This document shows, one piece after another, positions 12,311-22,945 of a stretch of 64,000 nucleotides of DNA (positions within the stretch are counted from its first letter, which is position 1; each line of letters starts with the position of its first letter). The DNA comes from Acanthacorydalis orientalis (lineage: Eukaryota; Arthropoda; Insecta; Megaloptera; Corydalidae). Position numbers and translations under genes: made by a program. The notes under the pieces were generated by a model. The model was not told where the DNA came from and did no database searches. It saw nothing but the letters and a program-made list of their open reading frames with translations. The stretch is from the NCBI GenBank assembly GCA_034766995.1, contig CM068315.1, forward strand, positions 4,563,736 through 4,627,735, given 5' to 3'.

Positions 12311-12991
12311 GACACTAAATAGTTAAATTTAAATTCAATATTGATTCCTACACAGTGTGAAAATTGACTGTTATTCGTTTGAAACTGGAGAAAACTAAAA
12401 TTAAAACACGATTGTAATTACATTACTCTATAATATTCGTTGTTAAAGTTTCTTCGAGATGTAATGAAATTTCCTGTTAACTTCATTAAAAACCATTATC
12501 ACAAAATATTCCAAGAAACATCCTCATTAACAGTAAAATCGATAAGTCGAGTATTCCCACTCCACGTTATATATTTATCTTGAAATACGTTGTCGTTATT
12601 GATTGACATTTCTATTGAATTTAAAATAAAAATGTTTATTATAAATGAAGGATGTGTTCTAAATATAGATATATAAATGAATAAATATAAAATAACGGTA
12701 TTGAACCAATCGTTTCTAGGATACTTTTTTTATTTAAAAACTGTTCAGTATAACGAATTGTAGATTCGTATAAAATTATAAACTCTTACAGTGCTCTGAA
12801 CGAAAATAACATATAAATATTTAATTGTCTGTTATTTTTTTATAACATCTTTTCAACAATCGCATCACAAGCAGGATTCTATAAAATATTCTGAACTGTT
12901 ACATCATAAAATATTATTTTTTCATAAATTGATAAGCATTTTTTCATTCCTAGTTTTGAAAATAGGAGCTGACTTATTACTGACTATAACA

Positions 12992-13467
12992 TTAGGTTGG
13001 TAGGGAAATAATTACGGTTTTCGTTTTCTGAATTCTAACTTTAATTTCTTTCAATGAAAGTATCATTTCATTGTGTTCGTGTTAATATAATTTTAAAGTG
13101 CATCTTTCGGTATGTATTTTGGTAACATTGACTTTGGTTTTATTATTAATTTTGCTTCAATGTGGGATATTGCATCCTGGGGACAAGAGCCTTAAAAATG
13201 AGAAAACGAAAATGAAAAAGATGAAATGAATTAAAAATGAAAAAGAGCCTCAAAGATGATCGTGGGTGTCTATCTTCAGTTAATAGCGACCAACTGAAGG
13301 CGTTAGTTAAATCAAAACCGCGCATAGCAATTCGAAAGCTTACACAAAAGTTAGACGTCAGTCATCCAACAGTTCTAGCTCGCTTAAAACCGCTAGGAAA
13401 ATCAAAAAACATGAAAATGTATATGAATTTGATGGTCATAAACCGCAATTACTTTCTACCAACCTAA
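12992..13467 (+). mobile_element. mini-mariner, family A copy 1
   Basis: A 476-base element with terminal inverted repeats: TTAGGTTGGTAGGGAAATAA on the left and, read in reverse, TTAGGTTGGTAGAAAGTAAT on the right. It is followed by TA at 13468-13469, while the left side is CA. The inside holds a piece of mariner transposase N-terminus (see 13237) and then jumps straight to the right end, so about 0.8 kb of a normal mariner is missing. The TIRs resemble those of Hsmar1-like mariners. Confidence 0.9.
13237..13467 (+). pseudogene. mariner transposase N-terminal fragment
   Basis: Reads DQLKALVKSKPRIAIRKLTQ and LDVSHPTVLARLKPLGKSK, the second helix-turn-helix region of a mariner transposase (family pattern: QLKALVE..PR.T.RELA..L.VS). 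It then runs into the right TIR, which supplies the last codons and the stop. The catalytic domain is absent, so it can at most bind DNA weakly. The region upstream of 13237 is also shortened compared with copy 3 at 49544. Confidence 0.85.
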
Positions 13468-13469
13468 TA

Positions 13470-14828
13470 TAATAAAAAATACAGTTAGGAAAACTAAATC
13501 ATTATTAAGAATTAATACTATATAAAAAATACTGAATTTGTGGACATGAAATTAATATAAATAATTAAAAACGTAGTAATCTAGTTTACTATTTAATCAA
13601 GCAAAAACTACTGCACTGTTTGAGCCATAAATAGAGCTGGAATACCTGATAGGTTGATCAACAATTACAGATCACAGTCTGTGAAGTTTTAGCCGTTGGA
13701 CAGATTTCTTGACGGTCTTACTCAATTATTTCAACTATTAACTTTTGACTATCTAAATAAAAGCAAGCTGTATCTAAAATAAATTGTCTGAGACATCTGT
13801 TTCTACATGTATCTGCATTATTTAATTTCAATTTATTAATTTAAAATTCATTCAAGTCAAAAATTATAAATATATTTTAGTTTCAGTTTTATCATAAAAA
13901 TAATTTCTCTTCTCCGATGAAAATTTAAACTTGAATTAAATGAAATAATCACTCATATGTAACATAAATAATTATAATCAATCACTCATATGTATAAATA
14001 ATTGTAATCAATTTATCACAAACAAAAAATGTACGGATACACCGTACAGATTCTTATAAATGAATGTTATTCAAGTATCAAGCTTGAAGCTTTATCTAAT
14101 TTTTATGTAGGTTGCTGTAAGGTCGGACGAACGAAAATAGAGTATTTTCGTGACTTACATGAAGGTCGTTTCGCATTGTCGATTAGTAGAATAACCAAAG
14201 TCACCCTCTTACTGGTCAGTCTATAATAAATTTACTCTTAAATATGACTGTCGGTTTTTTCCAGTTCAAGTCTTTGTTTAGTGTTCACAGGCGCGGTTAC
14301 TTGTTTCGGTAGTATTTAGAAACAAAGTTATTCTTATCAAACGGACAGATAAGCGTATTATCTCTTAGTACATAATGCACGTCTTAACATGTAAACATTA
14401 CCATTGTATTAGAATGTATTGTTTTCATCGTTTATAATCATCATTTCTACATTGATCTTAACTAGAATATAAAGTCATGTTATTTTCTTCTAAATTAAAA
14501 AATATAATTGATTTTATATGAAAGTAAATATTGGCACATTTGTGATGTCAGTTATATCATTGTTTAAGTATCGTTTGTATTTAAAATAAAAACGTTTAAA
14601 TTTTACAAACGAATCAGTACCACATTATTTCAAAATCAGAATATCATCAAAATATTTGATAATTAGTTTTGAGCGGTTTATCCGTCATCGAATGAATAAA
14701 AAACCATGAAATTTTCAAATCCAGATTATCATTCAGTACAAAACCAATATTTGTCGAACAAGTTGTGCTGAAAAATATTTACTGATTCATTTATTATGAA
14801 ATATACTGCGTTTAATTTATATAAATAT
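13470..14828. other. intergenic DNA with one short tandem duplication
   Basis: Positions 13947-14011 contain two tandem copies of a unit of about 33 bases starting AATCACTCATATGTAACATA. A 65-codon open frame at 14029-14226 (+) has no motif I recognise and is probably chance. Confidence 0.5.
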
Positions 14829-15030
14829 ACAGTGGTATATCAATCAACAAATTACTGTTTGGTATGCATTTTTCAAAATTATACTTTAATCTGTTTTCCT
14901 GGTGATGTTCGTAAATAACAAGTTTTTATCCATCACGGCTTGTTTTGTCTCCCGATCCATATTCAGAGTGAACTGTAGATAATTCTCTGAGGATGGTTCA
15001 ACATCCGAAACTAGTTATGGTAGAAAAATG
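14829..15030 (+). repeat. dispersed repeat F, copy 1
   Basis: About 200 bases recur in inverted form at 22711-22945. Shared landmarks are CAAATTACTGTTTGGTATGC, GAGTGAACTGTAGATAA and CCGAAACTAGT. In both places repeat F directly abuts the 3' end of a family G mariner, so the two were copied together or F is part of that element. Confidence 0.7.
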
Positions 15031-15543
15031 TCAGATGTATAAATTAATTCGGTGCCGTCTTTATAGAAAATGAATGTTTTGCAGAAAAATGGAATACATT
15101 TCAATCTTCAAAATATCCTCCATTGTTCTGTAGAACTTTGTTAGGCAACTGACGACGCTTTATTCATTACAAAAGCTTCCTCCAAAGCTGAACAAATCAT
15201 TTCGTGGCTTCGACAGCATTTTTTTCAATTGGAATTCAAAAGGTATCCAATTCCTAAATTGCTGCTGTTCAGACGCTTTCCTCTTTCCTGTTGTTTTGTG
15301 AGGTTGTGCCAACTGTTTGGCCAAGATACTTAGTGTTTTTAAATGTTAAAACAGGCATTCATTCGGACGCTATCGCTTTCACTACTGTTTCTGTAAGATT
15401 ATACCAACTGCTTGACTCAGATAATATACTCTTTTAAATATTAAGGCTGGCACTTCAAAAATTTTAAGACGAGAAAATATTTTAATTTAAAGCAGAGTTA
15501 TGTTTGATTTAATTTAAAAGCACAGAATGATTGTTTACATATA
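15031..15543 (-). mobile_element. mini-mariner, family G copy 2
   Basis: The element is bounded by related inverted ends: GTATAAATTAATTCGGTGCC near 15038 and, in reverse, TATGTAAACAATCATTCTGTG from 15543. On the minus strand, 15098-15150 reads RQLPNKVLQNNGGYFED and a stop, a standard mariner C-terminus. A scrap near 15185-15235 reads KNAVEATK, then ICSALEE, an N-terminal mariner region. The middle of the gene is deleted. Fragments of the same family lie at 445-703, 22588-22710 and 61664-62178. Confidence 0.8.
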
Positions 15544-15753
15544 ATACACCGAGATCACTGATATTAAAAAAAACAATTATAATATTTATATAATTTAATC
15601 TTTAAATGTAGGAATGCGTGGTATTTGCATATAGATAAATTTTCCATTCAATCTATTTTCAAAAATCGCACAATATTAACCATATCAATAAACGGTTTAT
15701 ACATATTTTGTTATAGATTCTTCAATTCCAGAACAGTTCCTATACACACACAT

Positions 15754-15825
15754 ACGTTACACACACACACACACATATATATATATGTATATATATATAT
15801 GTGTGTATATATATATATATATAAA
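15754..15825. repeat. (CA)n(TA)n microsatellite
   Basis: ACACAC runs pass into TATATA and TGTGTA runs. It ends exactly where fold-back element E3 begins. Confidence 0.9.
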
Positions 15826-15990
15826 GATTCGATTTAGGTCTTCACCTGAAAATATTAAAAGAGGGAGCGGGGGTTAAGAAAAATAGCTATTAGAAAATAA
15901 GCTATTTGTAGTTTATATGAAAATTTTATATAAGATTATAAATAAAATCATTGTAACCAGCAAGGGAAGGTCTAGTTTCCATTCTTGCGG
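15826..15990 (+). mobile_element. fold-back MITE family E, partial copy (E3)
   Basis: Starts GATTCGATTTAGGTCTTCAC and continues AATATTAAAAGAGGGAG then GGGTTAAGAAAAAT, matching the left half of the copies at 16027 and 41259. The right half is diverged. It lies between TA arrays. Confidence 0.55.
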
Positions 15991-16010
15991 AGAATATATA
16001 TATATATATA

Positions 16011-16217
16011 GGCTTCCATATGGAATAATTCAATTTTGGCTTTCCCATAGACATATTAAAAGAGGATCCAGAGGTTGAGAAAAGTCATGTTATGTTTTAT
16101 TAAGTATTTTAGTTCGATTCAATTCTAAAATACAATTAAACTAAAATACTAAATGGGAGATAACATATTTTTTGTTTTTTTTTTAATAATTTCGTGTGGA
16201 AGCCTAAGTTGAATCAC
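16011..16217 (+). mobile_element. fold-back MITE family E, copy 1
   Basis: The left end ATTCAATTTTGGCTTTCCC (from 16027) and the right end, read in reverse, GATTCAACTTAGGCTTCCA (from 16217) form inverted repeats. Inside, TAAGTATTTTAGTTCGATTC and its near reverse complement ACTAAAATACTAAATG form a second hairpin. No coding capacity. An extra partial end lies at 16011-16026. TA arrays flank both sides. Confidence 0.75.
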
Positions 16218-16228
16218 AACACCCTCAC

Positions 16229-16229
16229 C

Positions 16230-16308
<79 letters not shown>
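16229..16308. repeat. (CT)n(TA)n composite microsatellite
   Basis: A CT run followed by TA with two TGTA interruptions, immediately right of MITE E1. Confidence 0.95.
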
Positions 16309-16310
<2 letters not shown>

Positions 16311-19300
16311 TAACCCATTCAATTGCAGCATAAATTATACCGCTTTCACTCCTTATCATCCTTTGTAAAGTTCAAATTCCATCCACACAATCTTCATACT
16401 TTTTTACAGATAATTTTTGATAATAATAACATTTCGTTTATGTTTATAAACCGTTTTATGATTCGTTAGAAATACATTCTGAATGAAACCATTGATAATT
16501 GTTAAAATAATAATTAAATAGATGATCTGTGACTAATGGCAATTTTTTGTAAAACTAATAAAGTAAATGATTATTGAGCGTTTAAAATTTGAAGATATTC
16601 TAAACTTTCAACTAAATACATTAAAAACAATTTTACAAAATTATTTTGAGTTAAATATATTTCATTGTTAATAAATTATCTATATTATTAATAATTTAAG
16701 AACAAGATAAAAAATAAGTACTAAAAACGTGATATCTGTCGATTTTTGTAACTATTTGCGGTTAAACCGCAAATCTTTGTACACAGACGATTAAAATTTG
16801 AACATAAACGGATAAAATCTCAAACTGTTACAAATCAGCGAGACAATATAAGCAATTAAACTGTTTATTTTAAAAAAAATGCCGGATTAAAAAGTGAAAC
16901 TAGACGCGTAGAAAATATTCAGATTGAATGACAGTACGGTAATTGCATAACAAGTACAATTCGCACGTTTTCATTTTATAATGAAGAGTGTTCAATCTTC
17001 GTCTAATTGTCAAATCTCACGTAGAACAAAAGACGATTGTCCGATTATGTATTGTTTCTCGTTTTTCATTTCTTTCGTTCGCGAAGATTTATTTCCTTGG
17101 CCGAGACAAAAGCACGACTATATACACATAGTTGATAAGATTGTGTAAATATTAAATTATAATTCTCAGAGAGGCTGTGTTCACACGAAAAACAATTTTA
17201 AACAAGATGAAACAAACATGGAAAAAATTACATGTATAATACATTCGATCTGATTTGGACGGACGTCCATTTTAGATCATTAATAATTCTATTAAGAGAA
17301 CGATTGTAATCGATAAATGTATGTCTTTGACAAAAAAAAAAACAGTCAGACCAAAATGTTTTTTGTATTCATGTTAGTATTGCGAGGAGGAAATATTTTA
17401 AATAATTATAAAAAGATATTTATGAAAACTAATACGAATTGGATTTTATTACTATAAAAAATATGGATAAAAAAAATGGAATTTTTATTAGAAAATATAT
17501 TTTTTTTTCATCATATTAAAAAAATCTATATAAAAAATTAACAGAAAACAATTTTGCACAATTTGTTTCAATGTATTACCACAAAAAAAAACTTAACAGC
17601 AATTACATATTGAAACGCTTGCATTGATAATATTAGTCAGAGGCGTCGTAGTGTATAATTTATCTTATGGATTATTTGGTACTTTAGAACTCTGTGGGTC
17701 AGTGGCACGTTATCCTATGAGCAAAAAGGCAATTAAATGAGGGCCTTACCAGCAGGGGACCCCAAAACCAATCTTTTATAAACTCATTACTGGAAAAATG
17801 TCTAAATTCAACACTGTACATTAAAATTTGCCTGTCCCCCATGAAGCTATAACGCGCCGCTGATGAGGATTTCTGATTAGAAACATTTTTCTATGTGCAA
17901 AATGAAAATTGATTTGTGAAAGTAAATTTAGTCACAATACCAAAACTATACTGTGAAAGTATACATTTTTAAACCATTCTCTAGACATTTTCTGTCTGTT
18001 ATTTATATAAAAAAAATTGAAACTCATTAATTTTTCCCAGAAAACGTGGAATAAATCAGTAATTAAATATGAAAAACTGATGGAAAATATAATATTTGCA
18101 AGTTTACGCTTTTAATTAATGGAATCATTAATATATTTCTTATTGTCTTTGTTGTAAATGCTGTTATGTATATTTTCACAACGATATTTGCTTATAAAAA
18201 GAGAAAAAGTCAACTTTTGTTAAATAATTAAGAGAAAAAACAATAAGTCCAGTAGATCTGGCTGTGGAATATTGCATCAGAATGGACACTCTAATCCTGA
18301 TTGTGGGGTGAAGGTGTTTGTCTGAAGTATAATTACATTTTTCAGACCTTATATTGTCGGGACAAGCGCGAAAAAAGAGTTAAATTCCAGGTTTTTTTTA
18401 AAAAAAATCTCACTGGTAGCTACAAACGAAATAAAACCACTTTGTAGAGAATTTTATTATCTACTACTTTGATTCCCATACTGTGCGATGGATATTCTTT
18501 TATTTATTGCAAAAAAAAACTGGTAAAAAAAGTTTTTTACGTTTTTCTCCTTTTTTGTCCGTTTGACGTTAAATATAGTTATTGACAAAGTTGTAGAGCT
18601 TGAAAAAATCTACAACTTTCATATCAAACTTTTTTTTGTGCGGTAAATATTTATTGTTTTACACCACTGCAAATGGGTGCGTATACCATAGGCCTGAATT
18701 TTAATCAGATCCACTGGACTGAATGTAAAATCTAATGCATTTTGTTTGATGAAAGTTAACCAGAATTACTGTTTTGAAATACAGTCAAATATTTAATTTA
18801 AAATAGTTAATAAATTTCAATAAAAAAATACCAAAGAATTGTGTGTATCAAAGAATTCATTAAGAATTACTATACATAAAAAGAAAACGAAACTGTTATG
18901 GAAAGAAGTAAACAATAAATGTAATTTTACACATAAGAGATAAAATATTTCTTTTTCTAATCCAATCATGTATTAGTTTTGATAAATTCATTATACAATT
19001 ACAATAATTACTTAATGTTTTTCTCTAATTTAAGTACATTCTTTTTTGCCTGACTTTAAAATTATAAATAATCATACAACCAATCCTGTTTTTATATAGA
19101 CATGTATTTGTAGTTAATCGAATTGTTTTATAAGTATTTATATACAATTTATATATCGTACAAGCTGTAGAGACACTTATTCTAAATAAATATGTGTTGC
19201 AATGCTTAAATCACTTTTGAATGTGTACACGAAAGTAAGGAGGACAGTAGATGAGACGAGACCGTGTGACGATACTTTGAAAATCGTTGTCTAAAAACTA

Positions 19301-20085
19301 TTATTTGTTTTTCAGGAGCACTGTGACGCCGTTTATTGTCTCATCCCACCCAGCAAAGCTCTAAGATATCGTCTGAATGTTCTCCGTGTATATTCTCTCT
19401 CTTACAATTTGATAGAATGCTTTTATTGTTATTTTTTTATTTGATTTTTATTTATACATGTAGTGCACAAGAATTTAATGTAAAAAGGCTTGACAGTACT
19501 CTGTATAGAAACCAAATAGATTAAATTGAAATTTGTTCCAGAAACATTTTTCAAAATGTATATATAATGATGTGCATTTCGATAAAAATGCTATTATCAT
19601 CAAAGCAGAGCACGGTATCGTAGTGATGATGGCACATCAAAAGAAATATGAATCGGTACATGTGCTCTGTATCAAAACATACATATTCATTTTTTTTTTT
19701 TTGATTCGAAATATGTATAATAACATAACATTTTATCGCTTTTATCTAAAGTGAAAATATGACGGAATTAGTTACAGTTATTTTTTTTATTTTCATTGAA
19801 TTGTGTAGCGTTAGTAAAGAATTATTTTGTATAAATTGAAAAAAGAGTATTTCTTGTTTAAATATGTAATTTTTATTTTTGAGTTTTACAGTAAGTGTTG
19901 ATTGCATTGATACGCCATGATCAGAGTATTAACAATTGTCAAATAATACTGTTTTATTTTTGTCTAAATTTAGCTTCAATGTCCGTTTCAACATCTATTT
20001 TTTGATAATTATCAGTTAATCAACTGTTTTGTTTAAGATCAACTAATAAAAGCTTGTGATTGACTGTTAGATAGTAATAATATAT
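16309..20085. other. long intergenic stretch, no gene supported
   Basis: A perfect 10-bp-arm palindrome lies at 16754-16774. A moderate hairpin GTTGTAGAG...CTACAAC is at 18588-18617, and a less AT-rich patch at 17640-17870 has no open frame. Short frames at 19336-19754 give Phe/Ile/Tyr-rich products without motifs. I see no gene here. Confidence 0.45.
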
Positions 20086-20235
20086 ACTTCTTCTTCTTCT
20101 TATTGGTATTATTAAGCTAAAAGCATTCTTTTATTACTTTGCCTTTCGATGAAGCTCGATGGATAAGGATTTCTAGCTCTGCGCCCATCTCTTGGGCGGT
20201 CGTCCAGGTAATCTTTCCCGAAAGTCAAACTTCAA
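20086..20235 (-). mobile_element. possible LINE 3' coding scrap
   Basis: On the minus strand a segment reads PGRPPKRWAQ, resembling the basic GRP.KRW motif near the C-terminus of endonuclease/reverse transcriptase LINEs. It ends in a (GAA)-type run like the scraps at 22072 and 29378. It is not the same sequence as those, so the assignment is weak. Confidence 0.3.
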
Positions 20236-20694
20236 TAATCCATTGAACATGTATTTCTCTTTTACAGTATCTATTGTCTTAATAAATATAACTGTTACTT
20301 ACCCCCTATTAATTAACGAATTTTAGTTCTTAAGTTAAAAACTTAAAACTGCATCATTAATGAACAAAATAAACAAAGCATTAAAGAATTCGTTTCGAAC
20401 GCTTAAAACCCGTTGCTGTGAAATAAGCGTCTAATAAAACGACGATATTTCTTAACGTCGTCTCGAGCTTAACTCTGAATGTCGTCTCGAGCTTAATTCT
20501 GAATGTCCAGAATAGATAAGACAACATAAGCCGAGTCACATCTGATTCTAGCGAAGAGTAAACGATCAGCTTAATTCAGTTTCGCAGATTTTTTATACAG
20601 ATTGCTTGTAACATCTGTCATTTCTTACATTTATCTGTTTGATTTAAAGATGATATTGTAATTTCTCAATGTCATTTTTATTTAAAATACAATT

Positions 20695-20725
<31 letters not shown>

Positions 20726-21159
20726 ATGTGTATTTTTAATTATTTAAATTAATAATAGTTGATGACAATCACTATGATTGTCATAATAAAAAAAGCTAAC
20801 TAAAACATTTATTGCATCAAATCAATAAGAGCAGTAACAAAAGTAAACGGGAGTGCGAGAAATTCTTTATACAGATCTAAATTTCAAATACATAACAAAT
20901 GTATTATTGTTATTTCCAGCATAAATTAATGAATTTAAAAAAATATTCTGAGTATGTAAAGCAATATCGATGTGTATCTCTCTTTAATGCTACGCTACTT
21001 ATTGTGAAAAATCAATAAATAAAAAATAGTATTAAATAGAGAAACGTATTTAAGTTCGTTTTGTAATAGAATCCATGGTCCATTCTGTACTTCTTTCATT
21101 TTATGAAACAATTTATTATGAATGTTCATTTAATTTACTAAAAACCTTTTTTAATGATT
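20236..21159. other. intergenic DNA with a 24-bp tandem duplication
   Basis: The unit GTCGTCTCGAGCTTAACTCT(GAAT) at 20457-20480 is repeated with one change at 20481-20504. A (TA)n(TG)n run lies at 20697-20730. Nothing else is assigned. Confidence 0.55.
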
Positions 21160-21203
21160 TATATATATATATATATATATAAAATATACATAAATATATA
21201 TAT

Positions 21204-21262
<59 letters not shown>

Positions 21263-21282
21263 CAAATATATATATATATATG
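21160..21282. repeat. interrupted (TA)n array
   Basis: TA runs broken by AAATACATAAA and ACATACAAA. Ile/Tyr frames over it are artefacts. Confidence 0.9.
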
Positions 21283-21512
21283 CATATAGAAAATGTTTTT
21301 TCCGATTCGCAAGAGTTCTTTTTAAATAAATTTTTACATCAAATGTCTCATATAAAATGCCTTAGGGTTTCAAGGCATGTTTTTTCTTAATGAAAAGTCA
21401 GTTGGTCCTGTTTAAATTTACATAAGAAAGGTTTTGTGCATAATTAAATAAAGTGATTAATATTCATTGTTTGGATTTTTAAGTAAACGATTAAATTTTC
21501 TTTGCATTAAAA

Positions 21513-21514
<2 letters not shown>

Positions 21515-21548
<34 letters not shown>
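21515..21548. repeat. (TA)n microsatellite
   Basis: A short TA run immediately before the hairpin end of a Helitron-like element. Confidence 0.9.
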
Positions 21549-21549
<1 letters not shown>

Positions 21550-21684
21550 TTAGCTTCACCCCCTGCTCACTGCGCTCGCCCACTTGTCATTTATAAACAT
21601 GTACATGTAACCGAATGAAACAAGAAACATATTTGGGTATCATAGAAGCCACGTCTCAAATAAATAAATTGTTGTCATGGATTT

Positions 21685-21689
<5 letters not shown>

Positions 21690-21757
<68 letters not shown>
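21690..21757. repeat. (TA)n microsatellite inside Helitron-like copy 1
   Basis: A TA run of about 68 bases between two internal repeat units. Confidence 0.95.
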
Positions 21758-21758
<1 letters not shown>

Positions 21759-21847
21759 TCAATATGCATATATTTAGTATGTCTATATAAACATTCTTGC
21801 AGATAGATTATTTTTTGCAGCGAGTTATTTTATAAAGTGTTTTGTGA

Positions 21848-21900
21848 ATATATATATATATATATATATATTCACAATATATATATATATATATATATAT
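21848..21900. repeat. (TA)n arrays with inverted TGTGAATA flanks
   Basis: TGTGAATA-(TA)n-TATTCACA forms one palindrome, followed by a second TA run. It lies inside Helitron-like copy 1. Confidence 0.9.
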
Positions 21901-22072
21901 GTTAGTATCTTTATATAATCATTATCGCAGACAGATTGAGATTGCAACATGTTATTTTATATATGAGATAAAAAATTTTTAGTACCTTAGAAACCTCGAC
22001 GTCATAAATAAATAAGTTGACGTCATCGAAAAATGTTTGCGAATAATTTTTATTTTGTATATATAGAGAGAT

Positions 22073-22235
22073 ATCTTCTTCTTCTTCGGTGGCGTTACAG
22101 CCTAAATCGAGCATTGACCTCCTCAATTTTCTGCCTCCGGACATCTCTCTGCCTGGCAGTCCTTCTCCAGTTCCTTCCTCCCAATAGTTTCACTGCAGTA
22201 GCCGTTTGCCGTTAACTCCATCCAGTGTCCGAGGC
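22073..22235 (-). mobile_element. LINE 3' coding scrap
   Basis: The minus strand reads VKLLGGRNWRRTARQRDVRR and KIEEVNARFRL, then RRRRR, matching ELLGVTNWRRIARQRDVWRL in the copy at 29369-29680. It is the basic C-terminus of an endonuclease/reverse transcriptase LINE, truncated at its 5' side. Confidence 0.75.
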
Positions 22236-22255
22236 TTCTTTTGATGTTTCGTAAC

Positions 22256-22258
<3 letters not shown>

Positions 22259-22330
<72 letters not shown>

Positions 22331-22331
22331 T
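22259..22331. repeat. (TA)n microsatellite
   Basis: A TA run with one TGTA interruption. It is followed by GGGCGCTAAAGACCTTCGCC, a motif that partly recurs at 30477. Confidence 0.9.
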
Positions 22332-22587
22332 CTATTTTTAAATTCGGGCGCTAAAGACCTTCGCCATTGCTAAGGTCAACGCGCCCCTGTACTCCGAATA
22401 TCTGTATATCTTTCATTTTTAAAAAGAAAAAACCTTTCTCGTGTCTGCTTGATTGTAGAGATGCGCTTAAAAATTCGAGAACGGCTGAATCCATTTACAC
22501 CGTGTTTCCAGTTATCGATTCAACTTTTATACGTGAGAATATTTTCATATATTAGATGTAGAGTATAATTAAATGCTTGTTTATTGA
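22332..22587. other. unassigned less AT-rich segment
   Basis: Begins with GGGCGCTAA..ACCTT, shared in part with 30477-30500. A 62-codon frame (22367-22555, +) has no motif I recognise. Confidence 0.35.
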
Positions 22588-22710
22588 ATGATAGAGGAAA
22601 GGTTATACAAAACAATGGAGAATATTATAAGGATTGAGATGTATTCCATTTTTCCGCAAACATTGATTTTCTATAAATAAGGTACCGAATTAATTTGTAC
22701 AACTAATATT
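22588..22710 (+). mobile_element. mariner family G, 3' end fragment
   Basis: Reads RKVIQNNGEYYKD and a stop on the plus strand, then the 3' terminus with ATAAGGTACCGAATTAATTT. It is joined to an inverted copy of repeat F, as at 15031. Confidence 0.75.
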
Positions 22711-22945
22711 TTTCTACCATGACTAGTTTCGCCTGTTGACCCATCCATAGTGAGTTGTATATAATAAGATTTATCTACAGTTCACTCTAAACATAGATCA
22801 AGAGACAAAACAAATCGCGGTGGATAAAAATTTGTTATTTTCGAACATCGACAGAATAATAGATTAAAGTATAATTCTGAAAAATGTGTACCAAACACTA
22901 ATTTGTTTATTGATATACAGCTGTATATTTATATGTGACTGTATA
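22711..22945 (-). repeat. dispersed repeat F, copy 2
   Basis: Inverted match to 14829-15030 (shared TATCTACAGTTCACTCT, CAAGAGACAAAACAAATC, GGTGGATAAAAATTTGTTAT). See copy 1. Confidence 0.7.

Larger units (their letters stand above)
21549..22072 (-). mobile_element. Helitron-like non-autonomous element, copy 1
   Basis: The low-coordinate end carries GCTTCACCCCCTGCTCACTG then CGCTCGCCCACTTGTC. Read in reverse, this is a GC-rich 3' hairpin end as in Helitrons; the CTAG is degenerate here (TTAG) but intact at 37469, 43859 and 57723. The high end, read in reverse, begins TCTCTCTATATATACAAAAT, a TC start. Internal units (CATAGAAGCCACGTC... and CTTAGAAACCTCGACGTC...) are duplicated, each with its own TA array. 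Non-coding. No Rep/helicase sequence is present, so the class rests on the ends alone. Confidence 0.6.
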
